Part shown: positions 1-8,591 of the stretch, piece after piece
Layout: the number at the start of each line of letters is the position of its first letter
How positions within the stretch are numbered: position 1 is the first letter of the stretch
Notes under the pieces: generated by a model
The model's input: the letters and a program-made list of their open reading frames with translations, nothing else
Database searches by the model: none
Told to the model about the DNA's origin: nothing
Assembly (NCBI RefSeq): GCF_017876795.1
Contig: NZ_JAGIOR010000001.1
Coordinates: 1,126,501-1,190,500 of the forward strand
Length of the DNA: 64,000 bases
From: Rhizobium leguminosarum
GTDB lineage: Bacteria; Pseudomonadota; Alphaproteobacteria; Rhizobiales; Rhizobiaceae
Direction: 5' to 3'
Position numbers and translations under genes: made by a program

Positions 1-2
1 TG

Positions 3-275
3 TTGCTCTATGTTCCCCGTCTTGGCTCGACGTCGGCGACGACAGGTATCCTGTGGGAGTTGCAGGCGATCACGGCCGTCGTCGTCGGCGGCACGGCGCT
101 GAAGGGCGGCGCCGGCAGGGTCTGGGGGACAATCTGCGGCGCCTTCATTCTCGAACTCGTCGGCAACATCATGCTGCTGTCGAACTTCATCAGCGAGTAT
201 CTGATCGGCGCCATCCAGGGTGCGATCATCATCATCGCCATGTTCGTGCAACGCTCGCTGGTGCGCAAATCATGA
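3..275 (+). CDS. Sugar ABC transporter permease, 3' end (partial)
   Basis: This is the C-terminal end of an inner-membrane permease of the ribose/xylose (RbsC, BPD_transp_2) family, which moves a sugar through an ABC importer. The frame is open at the left edge of the window, so the true start lies outside. The visible 90 residues hold the family-typical stretch with TAVVVGGTALKGGAGRVWGT, then hydrophobic segments and a basic tail (QRSLVRKS). The next gene on the same strand, 114 bp on, encodes a periplasmic sugar-binding protein, so the two most likely belong to one transporter. The substrate cannot be read from the sequence. Confidence 0.88.
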   Translation: MLYVPRLGSTSATTGILWELQAITAVVVGGTALKGGAGRVWGTICGAFILELVGNIMLLSNFISEYLIGAIQGAIIIIAMFVQRSLVRKS

Positions 276-389
276 ACTGACCCGGTTTGCTTTGACCAAG
301 CTTGCAATTGACGACCTTGCAATTGACCGGGCTTCAGGGCGTCCGGTCCCGATATGGAAAAGTCCCTGAAATTATTGGGAGGAAATAGC

Positions 390-1337
390 ATGCATAGATT
401 GATATTGGGCCTGGCGGTTGCGGCGGTGACGTTCGCCGGCGCCGCTCACGCCGAGGACAAGAAATTCACCATCGGCGTCTCCATTCCGGCCGCCGACCAT
501 GGCTGGACGTCGGGCGTGGTCTTCCATGCCGAGCGCGCCGCCAAGTTGTTGATGGCCGAGCATCCCGGTCTCAACGTCATCGTTAAGACCTCGCCGGACG
601 CTGCCAGCCAGGCAAACGCCGTGCAGGATCTCGATACGCAGGGCATCGACGCCCTCGTCATCCTGCCGTCGGATCCGGATCCGCTCGTCAATGCCATCAA
701 GGAAGTCAAGGGCAAGGGCAAGTTCGTCGCCCTCGTCGATCGCGCGCCGTCAAGCAACGACAACTCGGTGCGCGACCTCTATGTCGCCGGCAATAATCCG
801 GCTCTCGGCGAAGTCGCCGGCAAGTACATCAAGGATACCACGCCTGATGCGCAGGTCGTCGTCATCCGCGGTCTGCCGATCCCGATCGACCAGCAGCGCC
901 AGGACGGCTTCGACAAGGGCATTGCCGGCTCGAACGTCAAGGTTCTCGACCGCCAATACGGCAACTGGAACCGCGACGATGCCTTTAAGGTCATGCAGGA
1001 CTACCTGACCAAGTACCAGAAGATCGACGTCGTATGGTGCCAGGACGACGACATGGCCGTCGGCGTTCTGCAGGCAATCGAGCAGGCCAAGCGCACCGAC
1101 ATCAAATATGTCGTCGCCGGCGCTGGCTCGAAGGACATGGTCAAGAAAGTCATGGACGGCGATAAGCTGATCCCGGTCGACGTCCTCTATCCGCCGGCAA
1201 TGGTCGGCACGGCAATGGAGCTGACGGCGGCAGCACTCTACGATCAGGTCCCGGTTCACGGCAGCTACATCCTCGACGCGACGCTCGTCACCAAGGACAA
1301 TGCCAAGGACTTCTACTTCCCGGATTCTCCGTTCTGA
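390..1337 (+). CDS. Periplasmic sugar-binding protein of ABC transporter (RbsB-like)
   Basis: A 315-residue periplasmic binding protein of the Peripla_BP_4/RbsB family, the substrate receptor for the permease just upstream. I chose the ATG at 390 and not an upstream start at 354 because GGAGG lies at the right distance before it and the product then begins with a clean Sec signal peptide (MHRLILGLAVAAVTFAGAAHA is followed by ED). The mature part has the family pattern: a first beta strand (KFTIGVSIP), the effector-site region (ALVILPSDPDPL), and a late segment with WCQDDDMAVGVLQAIEQA typical of the second lobe. A strong hairpin terminator follows the stop at 1355-1386. The sugar is unknown; the downstream isomerase, dehydrogenase and beta-glucosidase suggest a plant-derived sugar or polyol, which is inference. 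Confidence 0.9.
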   Translation: MHRLILGLAVAAVTFAGAAHAEDKKFTIGVSIPAADHGWTSGVVFHAERAAKLLMAEHPGLNVIVKTSPDAASQANAVQDLDTQGIDALVILPSDPDPLVNAIKEVKGKGKFVALVDRAPSSNDNSVRDLYVAGNNPALGEVAGKYIKDTTPDAQVVVIRGLPIPIDQQRQDGFDKGIAGSNVKVLDRQYGNWNRDDAFKVMQDYLTKYQKIDVVWCQDDDMAVGVLQAIEQAKRTDIKYVVAGAGSKDMVKKVMDGDKLIPVDVLYPPAMVGTAMELTAAALYDQVPVHGSYILDATLVTKDNAKDFYFPDSPF

Positions 1338-1354
1338 TCCATCGACTGGAGACA

Positions 1355-1386
1355 TGCGCCCATTCGAAAGGATGGGCGCAATTTTA
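1355..1386 (+). terminator. Rho-independent terminator after the sugar-binding protein
   Basis: A perfect 9-bp stem, TGCGCCCAT (1355-1363) and ATGGGCGCA (1372-1380), encloses an 8-base loop and is followed by ATTTTAT. It begins 18 bases after the stop of the binding-protein gene, so it probably ends the transporter transcript and separates it from the isomerase gene. Confidence 0.85.
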
Positions 1387-1500
1387 TGCTTCGCCGGTGT
1401 GCAGCCGAAAATGCTGCACGTATCTCTTGCCCGCCAAAGCCCATTCATGATTAGCTCGCAGCCATTCGCATCTGGCCTCGCGCCAAATCCGCTGACTACT

Positions 1501-1603
1501 GCATAATTCCTTAGATTGGAATCGATTTAAGGATAAAATTATGCGGCGATTCTAAGTGTTACAGCGTCCATTTGCGCGTCTTTTCAGACGCGCGGCGCTG
1601 TAA
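1501..1603. repeat. Two-palindrome intergenic repeat (RIME-like)
   Basis: Two consecutive imperfect palindromes fill most of the 351-bp gap before the isomerase gene. The first (1501-1544) pairs GCATAATT with AATTATGC and CCTTA with TAAGG. The second (1559-1603) pairs TTACAGCG with CGCTGTAA and encloses an inner stem GCGCGTCT (1574-1581) / AGACGCGC (1586-1593). The design of two adjacent palindromes resembles the Rhizobium-specific intergenic mosaic elements; that name is from memory and not verified by alignment. The rest of the gap holds the terminator at 1355-1386 and a possible operator at 1653-1660. Confidence 0.65.
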
Positions 1604-1652
1604 GGCGAGGAGGCGCCTTGCGCCCGCCAAATTGCGTGCTACAACATTTCAG

Positions 1653-1660
1653 AAACGTTT
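1653..1660. promoter_or_regulatory. Possible LacI-type operator core AAACGTTT
   Basis: The palindrome AAACGTTT with a central CG resembles LacI/GalR-family operator cores. It lies 28 bases before the isomerase start and between the repeat and the ribosome site. The same 8-mer occurs at 6328-6335 upstream of the CHASE4-GGDEF-EAL gene. An 8-mer of this kind can arise by chance, so this is only a candidate. Confidence 0.3.
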
Positions 1661-1688
1661 ACGGTCGATATTCAGGGAGGAATCTGAC

Positions 1689-2744
1689 ATGAAGACGATC
1701 AAAGGCCCCGGCCTTTTCCTTGGCCAGTTCGCGGGCGATACCGCTCCTTTCAACTCGTGGGACGCGATCACCAAATGGGCGGCCGACATTGGTTACAAGG
1801 GCGTCCAGGTGCCGACCTGGGCGAGCCAGCTGATCGATCTGAAGAAGGCCGCCACGTCCAAAGATTATTGCGACGAATTCGCCGGCAAGGCCCGCGAAAA
1901 CGGCATCGAGATCACCGAACTCTCCACCCACCTGCAAGGCCAGCTCGTCGCCGTCCACCCGGCCTATGACGAAGCCTTCGACGGATTTGCCGCACCCGAG
2001 GTGCGGGGCAATCCGAAGGCGCGCCAGGAATGGGCGGTCGAGCAGGTCAAGATGGCGCTGACGGCCTCGAAAAACCTCGGCCTCAAGGCGCATGCGACCT
2101 TCTCTGGCGCGCTCGCCTGGCCGTTCATCTATCCCTGGCCGCAGCGTCCTGCCGGCCTGGTCGAGACCGCGTTCGACGAACTCGCCCGCCGCTGGATGCC
2201 GATCCTCAACCATGCGGACGAAAACGGCGTCGACGTCTGCTACGAGATCCATCCCGGCGAGGACCTGCATGACGGTATCACTTTCGAAATGTTCCTGGAG
2301 CGGGTGAAGAACCATCCGCGCGCCAACATGCTCTACGATCCTTCGCACTACGTCCTGCAGTGCCTCGATTATCTCGACAATATCGACATCTACAAAGACC
2401 GCCTCAAGATGTTCCACGTCAAGGATGCGGAGTTCAATCCGACCGGCCGCCAGGGCGTCTATGGCGGCTATCAGGGCTGGGTCGAACGGGCCGGCCGCTT
2501 CCGCTCGCTCGGCGACGGCCAGGTCGATTTCGGCGCTGTGTTCTCGAAGATGACGGCGAATAATTTTGACGGCTGGGCTGTGGTCGAATGGGAATGCGCG
2601 CTGAAGCATCCGGAGGACGGCGCCCGTGAAGGGGCCGAATTCGTTGCGGCCCATATCATCCGCGTCACCGAAAAAGCCTTCGACGATTTCGCCGGCAGCG
2701 GCACGGACCAGGCGGCCAACCGGCGGATGCTGGGGCTTTCCTAA
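1689..2744 (+). CDS. Sugar phosphate isomerase/epimerase (xylose isomerase-like TIM barrel)
   Basis: A 351-residue protein of the AP-endonuclease-2/xylose-isomerase-like TIM-barrel family, cytosolic. I chose the ATG at 1689 because AGGGAGG lies 8 bases before it and the protein then starts at the first barrel strand (MKTIKGPGLFLGQFAGD). Metal-ligand candidates appear in the expected order: E in CYEIHPGEDLHDG, D in LYDPSHYV, H in KMFHVKDAE, and E in WAVVEWECALK. Together with the Gfo/Idh/MocA gene that follows at 2975 it forms the common isomerase-plus-dehydrogenase pair of sugar, inositol or keto-sugar pathways. The precise substrate is unknown. Confidence 0.88.
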   Translation: MKTIKGPGLFLGQFAGDTAPFNSWDAITKWAADIGYKGVQVPTWASQLIDLKKAATSKDYCDEFAGKARENGIEITELSTHLQGQLVAVHPAYDEAFDGFAAPEVRGNPKARQEWAVEQVKMALTASKNLGLKAHATFSGALAWPFIYPWPQRPAGLVETAFDELARRWMPILNHADENGVDVCYEIHPGEDLHDGITFEMFLERVKNHPRANMLYDPSHYVLQCLDYLDNIDIYKDRLKMFHVKDAEFNPTGRQGVYGGYQGWVERAGRFRSLGDGQVDFGAVFSKMTANNFDGWAVVEWECALKHPEDGAREGAEFVAAHIIRVTEKAFDDFAGSGTDQAANRRMLGLS

Positions 2745-2764
2745 ATCAGGACATACTGGTGGGT

Positions 2765-2895
2765 GCCCCTCACCCTAACCCTCTCCCCGTAAACGGGGCG
2801 AGGGGACCTGCCTGACCAACCGTTGAGAGTGGAAAAGACGCCGCGGCATATCCCCTTCTCCCCGCGGGCGGGGGTCTGAAAGACGGGGCGAGACC
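2765..2895. repeat. GC-rich intergenic repeat with CTCTCCCCG hairpins
   Basis: Between the isomerase and the dehydrogenase lies a repeat of the CCTCACCCTAACCCTCTCCCC kind common between genes of alpha-proteobacteria. It holds a hairpin of the type CTCCCCG/CGGGGCGAG with a TAAA loop, and further on a second C-rich/G-rich section (CTTCTCCCCGCGGGCGGGGG). A related, shorter copy is at 51690-51752 inside the sox operon. It does not encode a protein. Confidence 0.65.
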
Positions 2896-2974
2896 CGTGG
2901 CTCGACCCAGGCAAGGGTGGCGGCAGCCGGATGAGGGGCGCATCCGCACCAAGTTTAAATTTCAGGAGGACAGA

Positions 2975-4162
2975 ATGGCAATCGAAGCATCATCCGAACA
3001 GACCCGTGAGCCGCGTATCCGGCTTGGCATGGTAGGCGGCGGCGCGGGCGCGTTCATCGGTGCCGTGCACCGGATCGCGGCACGCATCGACGATCAGTAC
3101 GATCTCATCGCCGGCGCGTTGTCGTCGACGCCTGAGAAGGCGATCGCATCCGGCCGCGACCTCGGCCTTGATCCGTCGCGGACCTATTCCAGCTACCGCG
3201 AGATGGCGATCCGCGAGGCGAAACTGAAGAACGGCATCGAAGCGGTGGCGATCGTCACACCGAACCATGTGCACTATGATGCAGCCAAGGAATTCCTGAA
3301 GCGCGGCATCCATGTCATCTGCGACAAACCGCTGACATCGAACCTTGCCGATGCGAAAAAGCTGAAGAAGATTGCCGACGAAAGCGGCGCGCTCTTCGTG
3401 CTGACGCATAATTATACCGGTTATCCGATGGTCCGCCAGGCGCGCGAGATGATCGCGAACGGCGAACTCGGCGATATCCGCGTCGTCCAGGCCGAATATC
3501 CGCAGGACTGGCTGACTGAGGCGGTCGAGCAGACCGGCCAGAAGCAGGCCGCCTGGCGCACCGATCCGGCACAATCAGGCGTCGGTGGCTCCACCGGCGA
3601 TATCGGCACGCATGCCTATAATCTCGCCGCCTTCATATCAGGCCTGGAGCTCGACAGTCTCGCCGCCGATCTCGACAGCTTCGTTCCCGGCCGCCGGCTT
3701 GATGACAACGCCCATGTCATGCTGCGCTTCAAGGCCAAGGGCTCGGAGAAGCCGGCCAAGGGCATGCTCTGGTGCAGCCAGGTGGCGCCCGGCCATGAAA
3801 ACGGCCTGATGGTCCGCGTTTACGGCAGCAAGGGCGGGCTGGAATGGACCCAGAAGGACCCGAACTACTTGTGGCATACGCCATTCGGCGAACCGAAGCG
3901 GCTGATCACCCGCGGCGGCGCCGGTTCAGGCGCAGCTGCCGGCCGCGTCACGCGCGTGCCGTCAGGACATCCCGAGGGTTATCTCGAGGCGTTTGCGACG
4001 ATCTACACGGAAGCCGCGCATGCGATCAATGCCCGCAAGAAGGGCAAGGCCGTCGACAAGGCGGTGGTGTATCCCACTGTCGATGACGGCGTGAAGGGTG
4101 TGGCCTTCGTCGAGGCTTGCGTGGCGTCTTCGAAGAAAAACGGCGCCTGGGTCAAGCTCTGA
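2975..4162 (+). CDS. Gfo/Idh/MocA family oxidoreductase
   Basis: A 395-residue NAD(P)-dependent sugar or polyol dehydrogenase, cytosolic. The ATG at 2975 follows CAGGAGGAC at good spacing; an upstream in-frame start would run through the intergenic repeat. The N-terminal Rossmann domain shows RLGMVGGGAGAFIG near residues 16-29. The family's EKP catalytic lysine motif is present as CDKPLTSN, and HNYTGYPMVRQAREMI marks the start of the C-terminal substrate domain. It follows the isomerase gene by 230 bp that contain a repeat element, and ends just before a convergent terminator. It probably works with the isomerase on the sugar imported by the upstream transporter. Confidence 0.9.
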   Translation: MAIEASSEQTREPRIRLGMVGGGAGAFIGAVHRIAARIDDQYDLIAGALSSTPEKAIASGRDLGLDPSRTYSSYREMAIREAKLKNGIEAVAIVTPNHVHYDAAKEFLKRGIHVICDKPLTSNLADAKKLKKIADESGALFVLTHNYTGYPMVRQAREMIANGELGDIRVVQAEYPQDWLTEAVEQTGQKQAAWRTDPAQSGVGGSTGDIGTHAYNLAAFISGLELDSLAADLDSFVPGRRLDDNAHVMLRFKAKGSEKPAKGMLWCSQVAPGHENGLMVRVYGSKGGLEWTQKDPNYLWHTPFGEPKRLITRGGAGSGAAAGRVTRVPSGHPEGYLEAFATIYTEAAHAINARKKGKAVDKAVVYPTVDDGVKGVAFVEACVASSKKNGAWVKL

Positions 4163-4209
4163 GCCTTGATGTCCCGCGCGCCGCTCGGGCGACGCGGAGA
4201 CAGGAAAAT

Positions 4210-4241
4210 GCCGAGGCGGTCTTTGCTCGCCTCGGCTTGTC
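4210..4241 (+). terminator. Hairpin terminator between convergent genes
   Basis: A perfect 9-bp stem GCCGAGGCG (4210-4218) / CGCCTCGGC (4228-4236) is followed by TTGTCT. It sits between the end of the dehydrogenase gene and the end of the convergent DoxX gene and may serve both strands. The T tract is short. Confidence 0.65.
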
Positions 4242-4250
4242 TATTGCTCC

Positions 4251-4652
4251 TTAGGCCGCAGTCCGGTTGCGCTTCAGCAGGCCGTCGACGCTGAGCGGTC
4301 CGCCGCCTGCCGCCACCAGATACAGAAACACGAAGCAGAACAGGATCGCGGCGACGCCGCCGTTCTGCGCGGGATAAATGCCTTTCGAGGCATGCCCTAT
4401 GAAATAGGCGAAGGCCATCAGGCCGGAGAGCACGAAGGCTGCGATCCGGGTCTGGAATCCGACCAGAACCAGGAAACCGAGGGTGAGTTCGAGAAGCCCC
4501 GCAATCCAGGAGAGCGAGCCCGCGGCCGGCACGCTTGCCGCAACCGGGAAATGCAAAATCTTCTGAGTTCCGTAGCTGAAAAGTACAAGTGACGAGACGA
4601 TGCGCAGCAAGCTCAGCAGATGAGGCTGCAGCAGATGGACCGAAGACAGCAT
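4251..4652 (-). CDS. DoxX family membrane protein
   Basis: A 133-residue inner-membrane protein of the DoxX/SURF4-like family with four hydrophobic segments. I start it at the ATG at 4652 because AAAGGA precedes it and the protein then opens with MLSSVHLLQPHLLSLLRIV, the usual DoxX beginning; the longer frame adds a polar tail without family features. Family members are linked to quinone or redox processes at the membrane, but no reaction can be assigned here. It stands alone, convergent with the dehydrogenase and divergent from the beta-glucosidase. Confidence 0.85.
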   Translation of the reverse strand: MLSSVHLLQPHLLSLLRIVSSLVLFSYGTQKILHFPVAASVPAAGSLSWIAGLLELTLGFLVLVGFQTRIAAFVLSGLMAFAYFIGHASKGIYPAQNGGVAAILFCFVFLYLVAAGGGPLSVDGLLKRNRTAA

Positions 4653-4867
4653 TGGATTCCTTTCACATTTGTGATGCCATTTCCCGTGTAAGGATTGTGG
4701 CCTCAACAGCAAGTCACGCCTGCTGACATTGCCGTTATGTGTGCGGGCAGGTGGGAAGAGGGGTGCTTCCTGCAACGTTGCAGTTTTTCTCGCCACCAGC
4801 CTGTACTTTGCCTTCACGCTTGGCTAAATCCCGCGCAAACGGCCAACCTAGAGATAGGATTTTATAG

Positions 4868-6241
4868 ATGATCGATCCGAAAAAACTCGCAGAGCACTTC
4901 CCCGGCGACTTCACCTTCGGCGTCGCCACCGCCGCCTTCCAGATTGAGGGCGCCAGCAAGGCCGATGGCCGCAAGCCATCGATCTGGGATGCTTTCTGCA
5001 ATATGCCCGGCCGCGTCTATAATCGCGACAATGGCGACGTCGCCTGCGACCACTATAATCGGCTGGAGCAGGACCTCGATCTCATCAAGGAGATGGGTGT
5101 CGAAGCCTACCGCTTCTCGATTGCCTGGCCGCGCATCATTCCCGACGGCACCGGTCCGGTGAACGAGGCGGGCCTCGATTTCTACGATCGGCTGGTCGAC
5201 GGCTGCAAGGCGCGCGGGATCAAGACTTTCGCGACGCTCTACCATTGGGACCTGCCTCTGCTGCTCGCCGGCGACGGCGGCTGGACGGCGCGCTCGACCG
5301 CTTATGCTTTTCAGCGCTATACCAAGACGGTGATGAACCGCCTTGGCGATCGTCTCGACGCTGTCGCGACCTTCAACGAACCCTGGTGCATCGTCTGGCT
5401 CAGCCATCTCTACGGCATCCACGCTCCGGGCGAGCGCAATATGCAGGCCGCCCTTCACGCCATGCATTACATGAACCTTGCCCACGGGCTCGGCGTCGAG
5501 GCGATCCGCTCGGAAGCCCCCGCGGTGCCCGTCGGGCTGGTGCTCAACGCCGCTTCGATCATCCCCGGCTCCGGCAGCCCGGCCGATCTTGCCGCCGCCG
5601 AACGGGCGCATCAGTTCCACAACGGCGCCTTCTTCGATCCAGTCTTCAAGGGCGAATATCCAAAAGAATTCGTCGAAGCGCTCGGCGACCGCATGCCCGC
5701 CATCGAGGACGGCGACATGAAGCTCATCAGCCAGAAACTCGACTGGTGGGGTCTGAATTACTACACGCCCGAGCGCGTCGCTGAGGATGCCGAACGCAGG
5801 GGCGATTTCCCCTGGATGGTGAAGGCGCCGCCGGCAAGCGACGTCAAAACCGATATCGGCTGGGAAATCTATGCGCCGGGATTGAAGCTCCTGGTCGAGG
5901 ACCTCTACCGCCGGTACGAACTGCCGGAATGCTACATCACCGAGAACGGCGCCTGCGACAACACCGATGTCGTCGACGGCGAGGTCGACGATAAGATGCG
6001 TCTGGACTATCTCGGCGACCATCTCGATGTCGTGGCCGGTCTCATCAAGGACGGCTATCCCATGCGCGGTTATTTCGCCTGGAGCCTGATGGACAATTTC
6101 GAATGGGCGGAGGGCTACCGCATGCGCTTCGGTCTCGTCCATGTCGACTATCAGACCCAGCTGCGCACAGTGAAGAAAAGCGGCAAGTGGTATCGCGAAC
6201 TCGCCGCACAATTCCCGAAGGGCAATCACAAGGCGGGTTAG
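4868..6241 (+). CDS. Beta-glucosidase, glycoside hydrolase family 1
   Basis: A 457-residue retaining glycosidase of the GH1 (BglB) family, a length normal for the family. The acid/base glutamate is in TFNEPW (E171) and the nucleophile is in YITENGA (E359), both intact. The N-terminal signature FTFGVATAAFQIEGA and the late MDNFEWAEGY are also present. There is no signal peptide, so it should act in the cytosol on imported aryl- or oligo-glucosides. It lies near a sugar transporter and sugar-modifying enzymes, which supports a role in beta-glucoside use. The natural substrate is not readable from sequence. Confidence 0.95.
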   Translation: MIDPKKLAEHFPGDFTFGVATAAFQIEGASKADGRKPSIWDAFCNMPGRVYNRDNGDVACDHYNRLEQDLDLIKEMGVEAYRFSIAWPRIIPDGTGPVNEAGLDFYDRLVDGCKARGIKTFATLYHWDLPLLLAGDGGWTARSTAYAFQRYTKTVMNRLGDRLDAVATFNEPWCIVWLSHLYGIHAPGERNMQAALHAMHYMNLAHGLGVEAIRSEAPAVPVGLVLNAASIIPGSGSPADLAAAERAHQFHNGAFFDPVFKGEYPKEFVEALGDRMPAIEDGDMKLISQKLDWWGLNYYTPERVAEDAERRGDFPWMVKAPPASDVKTDIGWEIYAPGLKLLVEDLYRRYELPECYITENGACDNTDVVDGEVDDKMRLDYLGDHLDVVAGLIKDGYPMRGYFAWSLMDNFEWAEGYRMRFGLVHVDYQTQLRTVKKSGKWYRELAAQFPKGNHKAG

Positions 6242-6327
6242 AAGGCGGGCTGACGTTGCTTCCCTGAATTTTCCGTCATCGGCAGGCAAAGAATAGGATC
6301 TCGCAAATATTCAACAGGCGGTTGCTT

Positions 6328-6335
6328 AAACGTTT
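6328..6335. promoter_or_regulatory. Possible LacI-type operator core AAACGTTT
   Basis: A second AAACGTTT 8-mer in the 136-bp gap between the beta-glucosidase and the CHASE4 protein, identical to that at 1653-1660. It may be chance. Confidence 0.2.
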
Positions 6336-6377
6336 TTGAACCCTTGGCTGGCAAAGTCTGACGGTCAGGGAGCCGTA

Positions 6378-8591
6378 ATGCAGACAGCCGCAAAGTCGCA
6401 GAGCAAAGGATTGGGAACAGGCCGTCACATCACCGTTACGGGCGTGCTCTTCTCCTTTGCCGTCATCGTCGCAATCGTCACCGTCATGGTGCTGACGGCG
6501 CTCGAACGCGTGGCCGAAAATGCCAATCTCCTCGATGACGAGCGCTCGCGCGAAACGACGATCGGGGCGTTGAAGACTTTCGAGGACCAGCTCGGCGCGA
6601 CGCTCGACGATTACGCCGCCTGGGACGATGCCGCCGTCAATGTCTATTCGCCCGACGGCATGGCCTGGACGGTGAGCAATTACGGCGAGATGTCGGTCAA
6701 CAGCGCGCTTTTCGACATGGCGATCGTCATCGATGACGGGAAGAAGCCAATCATGGCCTATCGCGACGGCAAGCCGATGGAGGAGCCGCTCGCGGATTTT
6801 TTCGCGCCGTCGCTCTGGACCCTGTTCGAGACGGCGAAGGCGGCCGACCCGACCGCTACGCCCCAAGCAGTCGGTTTCGTCACCACCAAACGCGGTGTTG
6901 CCGCTGTCGGCGTCGCATTGGTGCGGAAAAAATCCGGTGCGCTGGATGCGCCCGCCGGCCAGCACCGCTATCTCGTTTTTGCCCGCCATCTCGACAATGA
7001 CCGGGTGGCCGCGCTCGGCCAGACCTATGTCATCGGCGGGCTGAGGCTGGCGCCGGCGAGCTTCGAGGCCGATTATTTCGTGCCGATCGTCGATCCTGCC
7101 GGGGCAACGCTCAAAAAGCTCGTCTGGACCTCGCGTTCGCCTGGTGATGTCGGCTACGCACAGGTGCGGCCGATGGTCCTTCAGGCGCTCGGCCTTGTCG
7201 GGCTGTTCTTCGTGGTGCTGCTGGTCATCGGCTGGCTTGCCGGTCGCCGGCTGAAGGCCGAGGAAAACAGCGCCCGCGAGGAGGCGCTGCGTGACCGGCT
7301 GAGCGGACTTTCCAATCGCGATGGCCTCGGGCTTGCCGTCGACCGCTTCGTCGTCGAGGCGCGCCAGACGAGGCGCAACGTGCTGCTCCTCTATCTCGAC
7401 CTCGATGGCTTCAAGGAAGTCAATGACAGCTATGGCCACGGCACCGGCGACCAGTTGATCCGCGCGGTCGCGGCGGGGCTCGACGTGCTCATCCCGCAAG
7501 GCGCGATTCTCGCCCGTATCGGCGGCGATGAATTTGCGATCGCCTTTCTCTCGGACGGCGAGAATGCCGACGCACTGCAACTTTCCGAGCAGATCCTCGA
7601 TTTTCTAGTCGAGCCGCTGGAGATCGGTCGCCGCGTCGTCGTCGTCGGGGCCAGCATCGGCATCGCCATGTCGCCTGCCGGCACGATCGGGCGCGAGGAG
7701 CTGGTGCGCCGCTCCGATCTGGCCATGTACAAGGCGAAGGAAGCCGGCCGCGCGCGCATGACACTCTACGATCCGTCGATGGATGCGGATCGAGAGCAGC
7801 GCAATGCGCTGGAACTCGATCTCCGGATCGCCATCGAGAGCGGCGACCTGACGCTCGCCTACCAGCCGCTGATCGATGCGGCCACACATGCGCCGACCGG
7901 TGTCGAGGCACTGGTGCGCTGGAACCGTCCGGGCCATGGCCCTATTTCGCCCGAGCTGTTCATTCCGATCGCCGAGACCAGCGGCCTGATCGAATCGCTC
8001 GGCCTGTTCGTGCTGCGCAAGGCCTGCGAGACAGCCAAGCAATGGCCGGAACTCAGCGTCTCGGTCAACGTCTCGCCCGGCCAGTTCCGCAATCCCGCTT
8101 TCGCCGACTATGTGCGCTACGTGCTGAAACAGACGGAAATCGAGGCTGGCCGTATTACGCTCGAGATCACCGAAGGCTACATGATCCAGAATCCGCAGCG
8201 CACCCGCCAGTCGATCGAGCGGCTGAAAGCGCTGGGGGTCAAGGTGGCACTCGACGACTTCGGTTCGGGTTTCTCTTCGATCGGCTATCTCAGGCAGTTC
8301 GGCTTCGACCGGATCAAGATCGACCGCTCGCTGGTGATGGGTGTCAACGAGGACAAACGCCAGCGCGAGATGCTGCAGGCGACGGTGGCGCTTGCCCGCT
8401 CGCTCGACATTCCGGTGACGGCCGAAGGCATCGAGACCGAAGAGCAGGCAGTCGCCATGCGCCTCTTCGGCTGCGATTGCCTGCAGGGCTATCTGTTCGG
8501 AAAGCCTGTCGCTGCCGACCTTATCACTGAGATGCTGAACGAGCGACGCGCAGCGGAGCCGGCGGCCCGGCGTCGCATCGGCGTGACTTAA
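6378..8591 (+). CDS. CHASE4-GGDEF-EAL membrane protein (c-di-GMP turnover)
   Basis: A 737-residue bifunctional c-di-GMP signalling protein. I chose the ATG at 6378, preceded by AGGGAG, over a TTG 14 codons earlier. One N-terminal membrane helix (residues about 18-40) is followed by a periplasmic CHASE4-type sensor with the typical LDDYAAWDDA stretch, a second helix near residues 265-290, then a GGDEF domain with intact GGDEF at 382-386, and an EAL domain with EAL at 510-512 and DDFGSGFSS. The RxxD inhibitory site before GGDEF appears absent (PQGA at that position). Both catalytic motifs are intact, so synthesis, hydrolysis, or both are possible. The end overlaps the convergent LysR gene by 4 bases. 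Confidence 0.93.
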   Translation: MQTAAKSQSKGLGTGRHITVTGVLFSFAVIVAIVTVMVLTALERVAENANLLDDERSRETTIGALKTFEDQLGATLDDYAAWDDAAVNVYSPDGMAWTVSNYGEMSVNSALFDMAIVIDDGKKPIMAYRDGKPMEEPLADFFAPSLWTLFETAKAADPTATPQAVGFVTTKRGVAAVGVALVRKKSGALDAPAGQHRYLVFARHLDNDRVAALGQTYVIGGLRLAPASFEADYFVPIVDPAGATLKKLVWTSRSPGDVGYAQVRPMVLQALGLVGLFFVVLLVIGWLAGRRLKAEENSAREEALRDRLSGLSNRDGLGLAVDRFVVEARQTRRNVLLLYLDLDGFKEVNDSYGHGTGDQLIRAVAAGLDVLIPQGAILARIGGDEFAIAFLSDGENADALQLSEQILDFLVEPLEIGRRVVVVGASIGIAMSPAGTIGREELVRRSDLAMYKAKEAGRARMTLYDPSMDADREQRNALELDLRIAIESGDLTLAYQPLIDAATHAPTGVEALVRWNRPGHGPISPELFIPIAETSGLIESLGLFVLRKACETAKQWPELSVSVNVSPGQFRNPAFADYVRYVLKQTEIEAGRITLEITEGYMIQNPQRTRQSIERLKALGVKVALDDFGSGFSSIGYLRQFGFDRIKIDRSLVMGVNEDKRQREMLQATVALARSLDIPVTAEGIETEEQAVAMRLFGCDCLQGYLFGKPVAADLITEMLNERRAAEPAARRRIGVT

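Noticed and set aside
4862..6289. Minus-strand open frame antisense to the beta-glucosidase
   Set aside because: Opposite an intact GH1 gene with both catalytic glutamates; no family features.
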